Positions 60,019-64,000 of a stretch of DNA of 64,000 bases are shown piece after piece (within the stretch, counting starts at the first letter, position 1; each line of letters begins with the position of its first letter). This DNA comes from Nitrospira sp. (lineage in GTDB: Bacteria; Nitrospirota; Nitrospiria; Nitrospirales; Nitrospiraceae): contig JAHFEW010000009.1 in NCBI GenBank assembly GCA_023248215.1, positions 1 to 64,000 on the forward strand. Reading direction: 5' to 3'. Made by a program: the position numbers and the translations under genes. The notes under the pieces are model-generated. The model made no database searches. It was not told where the DNA came from and was given only the letters and a program-made list of their open reading frames with translations.

Positions 60019-63000
60019 ATGAATCGCCGAACCCTTGCTGCTTTGACGATCGTGGCTAGTAGTATGAGTTCTGCGCTGTTTGGATCCGGCGATGCCGGTG
60101 CGGTCGTCTCCAATGCTGACTATACCGCCGTGCCTCCTTTCGTCTCCAATGCGACAACGCCCAATATCATTGTAGTGATGGATAACTCCGGCAGTATGAG
60201 TAACCGGGCTTGCGAGTCGACGTCATGCGGGACATTGTCAGACGGAAGCACATCAACGACGACCACGTTTACGAATACGACTCGCTATTCGGGCTATTTT
60301 GATCCGCTACAGTGCTATGTCTACGACACGACCGATACCAGATTTGAAAATGGCACGGCAAAAACGACCGTGGCGACGGACTGCCCCAGTACCGAGTGGG
60401 ACGGGAATTTCCTGAACTGGGCCACGTTGCGTCGATTCGATGCAGTCAAGCGAGCGATGACCGGGGGTGACTGTTTTGTCGCAAGAGCCGCAGATGGAAC
60501 CTGTCCCGCGAGTGGGACACCGGCGCTGAAAACCGTGCGTGCTCAGGCCAATGGCGTGAATAATGAGCGGGCCGACGTTAACTATGGAGGGGGCAGCGGC
60601 TTGAACACCTATGTGGGACGAATCCCAGCGGCCGACAGGACCGGAAATCCTGCAACGGTTTCGATCGGTGTTTCTGCTGCATATTTCTGCGTCGATGACG
60701 ACACGAGTTTCAGTAGCAACTGCGGTGATTCTTACAGTCTTCGTAAGTATGAGTTGAAGATTGGTTATGCAGCAGAGCCCACTGGTGTCATCCAACAAAT
60801 CGGAAGCAAGGCACGGTTCGGGTTGGTTGAATTCAAGTCCAGTAGTGAGGGCGCACGGATGCTGGTCGGTGCTGGGTCTCGCCAATCCATCGATTGGTCT
60901 GGCTCCGGGGTTGAGACCTTCACTACGAACACAGCGGCCATGGTTGATGCAGTGCAGGAGTCTTATCCTTCGACGTGGACTCCGCTCAGTGAAGCCCTGT
61001 ATGAAACGGCCCGATATGTCGCGCAGATCCAATCCACTTTCGCGACAGGCTATGTCTATCCGATCGCGTTTTCAGGTGGCATTTCGAACGGCGTCAATTT
61101 TGCCACGACTGGTGCCGGATCGATTGGAACGAGCGAATTGAGTGCACTCGTCGGAGGGGAAAGTTGTCCCTCCGGATACATCACGAATGCCTGTGGCCGC
61201 GATCCGTACTTCTTTGGGCAAAATCACACGCCGCCTTGGTCCGCGGCCTCTCAGGTCGTGAGCTGCTGCCGGACCTTCGTGATTATTTTTACCGACGGGG
61301 AACCGACTCAAGACCAGAATATACCGACGGCACTCCAAGACTATGCGCATGCCCACCATGGGCAGCATTGTACCGGGAGCGATGGCCTGGCACCTTCACG
61401 TCCCATTGATGGAACATGTAATACCCACGTGGCCACTCCATTCAGCGATCTGCTCGCAGAGCACAAGACGAGTTATGCCGATAACGGAAGTCACTACTTA
61501 GATGACGTGGCCTACTGGGCCCACACGAGCGATCTCCGGCCCTGTAGTGGCACGAGCGACGGTACGATTGTGGGGCTGGCGGTCACCGGGCACTGTATAC
61601 CCGGGACTCAGAGCTTGACGGTGTACTCATTCTTCGCATTCGGAAACATCAACGGTCGCGGGATTCTGGCTCAAGCTGCCCGGTTGGGTGGATTTGAAGA
61701 TTCGAACAATGACGGCATCCCGCAGACCAACGAATGGGATAAGGAGAACAACATTACAGGAGCGGCAACGCCTGATGGCATCCCGGATGCTTATTTTGAA
61801 TCCTCGAACGTCGACGACCTTCAGGATAAGCTGCTCGCCACGATTGCGAGCATTCTCAGGAGGAGTGCCTCTGGGTCTTCCGTTTCCGTGCTGGCCACGG
61901 CCTCGACCGGTGAAGGCGCGCTGTATCAATCCTATTTCTATCCCAGCACGATCGAACCGTCTACGCTCAGCGACGTGAAATGGACCGGCTATACGCAGGC
62001 CATGTTTGTCGATACGTTTGGCAATACCCGCGAGGATACGAATCAAGATGGTCGACTCGACTACAAGGTCGACAAGATCATTAAGACCCGCTTTGATGCG
62101 GTGTCAAATTCAGTGAAAGTAGACAAGTATGTCGACAGTGACGGTGACGGGTTACCGAACGACCAGAATGGCGATAACCAAGTAACGGTGGCTGACTGTA
62201 ATCCCTGCGGGAAAATCTTGAGTGACATTCTCCCAATTTGGGAAGCCGGCAAGCAATTGGCACTGAAAGATTCCTCAACTCGAACTATCCTCACCTGGGT
62301 CGACTCGGATCATGATGGGGTGGTTGACTCCGGTGAACAGATGGCATTCACGACTGCCAGCGAGACGACGCTCCGCCCCTACCTTCGTGCCACGTCGAGC
62401 GCTGAAGGTACCAAGATCATTAATTTTATACGTGGTTGCGACGTGGGGACCTGTGCGGAGCAGGCTACGACAAGGGATCGCCGTCTCCAGGTTCCGGCCG
62501 GGAGCGGGACCTTGAAAGTGTGGAAACTCGGAGATGTGATTCATTCCACACCGACGGTGGTTGCGGGCCCCAAGGACCGACATGATGCCATCTATGGAGA
62601 CCAGAGTTATTCGGCGTTCCTCCAGAAGTGGTACAACCGCAGGCAGGTTGCCTACGTGGGTGGAAACGACGGCATGTTGCATGCGTTCAACGTGGGTTAT
62701 TACCATCCCGGCGATGATACGAATGCCTCCGCTCCTGCGAATACCACGGAACACGGCTGGTTCACGACTGGTCCGGCGGACAATTCCACCGGGGCTCCGT
62801 TGGGGGATGAGTTGTGGGGGTTCGTGCCCTATGAACTCCTTCCGCAGCTTGAGTTTTTGACTCGCGCCGACTATCAACATGCCTACTATGTCGATCTGCC
62901 GCTGAAGGTGGCTGATGTGCGGACCTTCACGCCGGATGCAGACCATCCGAACGGTTGGGGCACGATTCTCATCGGTGGATTCCGAATGGGTGGAAGCTGC

Positions 63001-64000
63001 GGGGCCTGCACGGCTGGGAGTGGCGCGCCACCCCTCAAAGTCACCGTTAGCGGGACCGATTACACATTTTACAGTTCATACTTTGCGATGGATATCACCA
63101 ATCCCGATGCTCCAAAGCTTCTCTGGTCCTTCAGCAGTTCAAATTTGGGGCTGACGACCAGTGTGCCAGCAGTGGTGCGTGTGAATCCAGCAGCGGATGC
63201 CAAGGCCAATAATACGAATGCCAAGTGGTACATGGTGGTCGGCTCCGGGCCGACTGGATACGATGCGAGTGCGGCGCAAAGCGCAAAAATATTTGTCATC
63301 GACCTCGCGACAGGACCAGGGAGTAACAACAGTCTGGTGACATCGTATTCAGCGGGGTCCTGGAATTCATATATCGGAGACATGACGGCGTTTGATAGAG
63401 ACCTAGACTATCGTCATGACGTCGTTTATTTCGGGCGAGTCATCAATGACGGGGCTCTGCCCTGGCGGGGAAAGATCTATCGTTTAACCATGGGGGCGGG
63501 GGGAGCAACCGCCAAGTTTGGCACGGTGACGAGTCCTACTCAGTGGGGTATTTCTTCCGGGGGCGCTCGCGTTCCTACCGAAATGCTGGATACGTTTCTG
63601 TCCGGGTCGGAGATGGGACCGGTTGCGACCGCCCTATCTGTCACGGTGGATGATGCCGCGAACGTGTGGGTCTTTGCGGGAAGCGGTCGCTATTACAGCA
63701 AATCGGATAAGACCGACATCTCCACCCAGTACTTCGTTGGTATGAAAGACTCTGTGCTGAATGCAGGCTGCAATCAAACAGTCGGCGCACTCAACTGCAT
63801 GGAAAATGATCTCGTCGATGTCTCGAGTGCCACCGTCTGTGTGGTGGGAGTCGGCGATTGTGGACTGGCGAGCGGGACCACTCAGGTTTCTGGAGTCACC
63901 GGCGCAACGACTTTTACCGGGCTGATCGGACTGGTGCAGAGCAAGGACGGATGGGTGACCAAACTGGTCGAGCCGGCTAACCCACCGTCTCAGCCTGTCC
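60019..64000 (+). CDS. pilY1: PilY1-like pilus tip protein, truncated by the window end
   Basis: I read the frame by hand at the start, end and several interior lines and saw no stop. VWA-like NIIVVMDNSGSMSN, EWDGNFLNWATLRRFDAVKRAM, and C-terminal beta-propeller text GDMTAFDRDLDYRHDVVYFG. Absent from the ORF track. Confidence 0.9.
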   Translation, partial: MNRRTLAALTIVASSMSSALFGSGDAGAVVSNADYTAVPPFVSNATTPNIIVVMDNSGSMSNRACESTSCGTLSDGSTSTTTTFTNTTRYSGYFDPLQCYVYDTTDTRFENGTAKTTVATDCPSTEWDGNFLNWATLRRFDAVKRAMTGGDCFVARAADGTCPASGTPALKTVRAQANGVNNERADVNYGGGSGLNTYVGRIPAADRTGNPATVSIGVSAAYFCVDDDTSFSSNCGDSYSLRKYELKIGYAAEPTGVIQQIGSKARFGLVEFKSSSEGARMLVGAGSRQSIDWSGSGVETFTTNTAAMVDAVQESYPSTWTPLSEALYETARYVAQIQSTFATGYVYPIAFSGGISNGVNFATTGAGSIGTSELSALVGGESCPSGYITNACGRDPYFFGQNHTPPWSAASQVVSCCRTFVIIFTDGEPTQDQNIPTALQDYAHAHHGQHCTGSDGLAPSRPIDGTCNTHVATPFSDLLAEHKTSYADNGSHYLDDVAYWAHTSDLRPCSGTSDGTIVGLAVTGHCIPGTQSLTVYSFFAFGNINGRGILAQAARLGGFEDSNNDGIPQTNEWDKENNITGAATPDGIPDAYFESSNVDDLQDKLLATIASILRRSASGSSVSVLATASTGEGALYQSYFYPSTIEPSTLSDVKWTGYTQAMFVDTFGNTREDTNQDGRLDYKVDKIIKTRFDAVSNSVKVDKYVDSDGDGLPNDQNGDNQVTVADCNPCGKILSDILPIWEAGKQLALKDSSTRTILTWVDSDHDGVVDSGEQMAFTTASETTLRPYLRATSSAEGTKIINFIRGCDVGTCAEQATTRDRRLQVPAGSGTLKVWKLGDVIHSTPTVVAGPKDRHDAIYGDQSYSAFLQKWYNRRQVAYVGGNDGMLHAFNVGYYHPGDDTNASAPANTTEHGWFTTGPADNSTGAPLGDELWGFVPYELLPQLEFLTRADYQHAYYVDLPLKVADVRTFTPDADHPNGWGTILIGGFRMGGSCGACTAGSGAPPLKVTVSGTDYTFYSSYFAMDITNPDAPKLLWSFSSSNLGLTTSVPAVVRVNPAADAKANNTNAKWYMVVGSGPTGYDASAAQSAKIFVIDLATGPGSNNSLVTSYSAGSWNSYIGDMTAFDRDLDYRHDVVYFGRVINDGALPWRGKIYRLTMGAGGATAKFGTVTSPTQWGISSGGARVPTEMLDTFLSGSEMGPVATALSVTVDDAANVWVFAGSGRYYSKSDKTDISTQYFVGMKDSVLNAGCNQTVGALNCMENDLVDVSSATVCVVGVGDCGLASGTTQVSGVTGATTFTGLIGLVQSKDGWVTKLVEPANPPSQPV

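Noticed and set aside
60307-61032. Minus-strand 241 aa ORF and other ORFs listed between 60.3 and 63.4 kb
   Set aside because: All overlap the pilY1 frame, which is open to the window end and has clear PilY1 motifs.

Overview
The window is a GC-rich bacterial chromosome segment. Its housekeeping operons and several lineage-type exported proteins suggest Nitrospira-like Nitrospirota, but this is inferred and was not tested by search. It is almost entirely protein-coding. Main blocks: (1) the C-terminal remnant of a PD-(D/E)XK-like protein at the left edge, followed by exported and hydrolase-like unknowns; (2) five consecutive HEAT/PBS-lyase-repeat proteins (6.1-11.5 kb); (3) ugd, a CBS protein, a spermidine-synthase-like membrane protein, a cupredoxin, a ferredoxin, DUF192, a Rieske protein, a chagasin-like protein and D-amino-acid transaminase; (4) the translation operon rimP-nusA-infB-DUF503-rbfA-truB-rpsO-pnp plus an M16 peptidase; (5) two exported proteins of unknown function with strong expression signals; (6) mutS-lapA-like-tsaE-nnrD/E-pdxJ on the minus strand; (7) an aspartate-family cluster alaC-hom-thrC-apgM-lysC-cimA; (8) IHF/HU, MerR, tRNA-Pro(GGG), surE, dedA, cysS and rlmB; (9) a type IV pilus region with a LuxR-type regulator, prepilin peptidase, two separate minor-pilin sets flanking a PilB-type ATPase, and a PilY1 truncated by the window end and absent from the ORF track. 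I saw no rRNA, CRISPR array or transposase. The best leads for novel biology are the HEAT-repeat cluster, the exported pair at 29.5-30.8 kb, the double minor-pilin locus, and the PD-(D/E)XK remnant.
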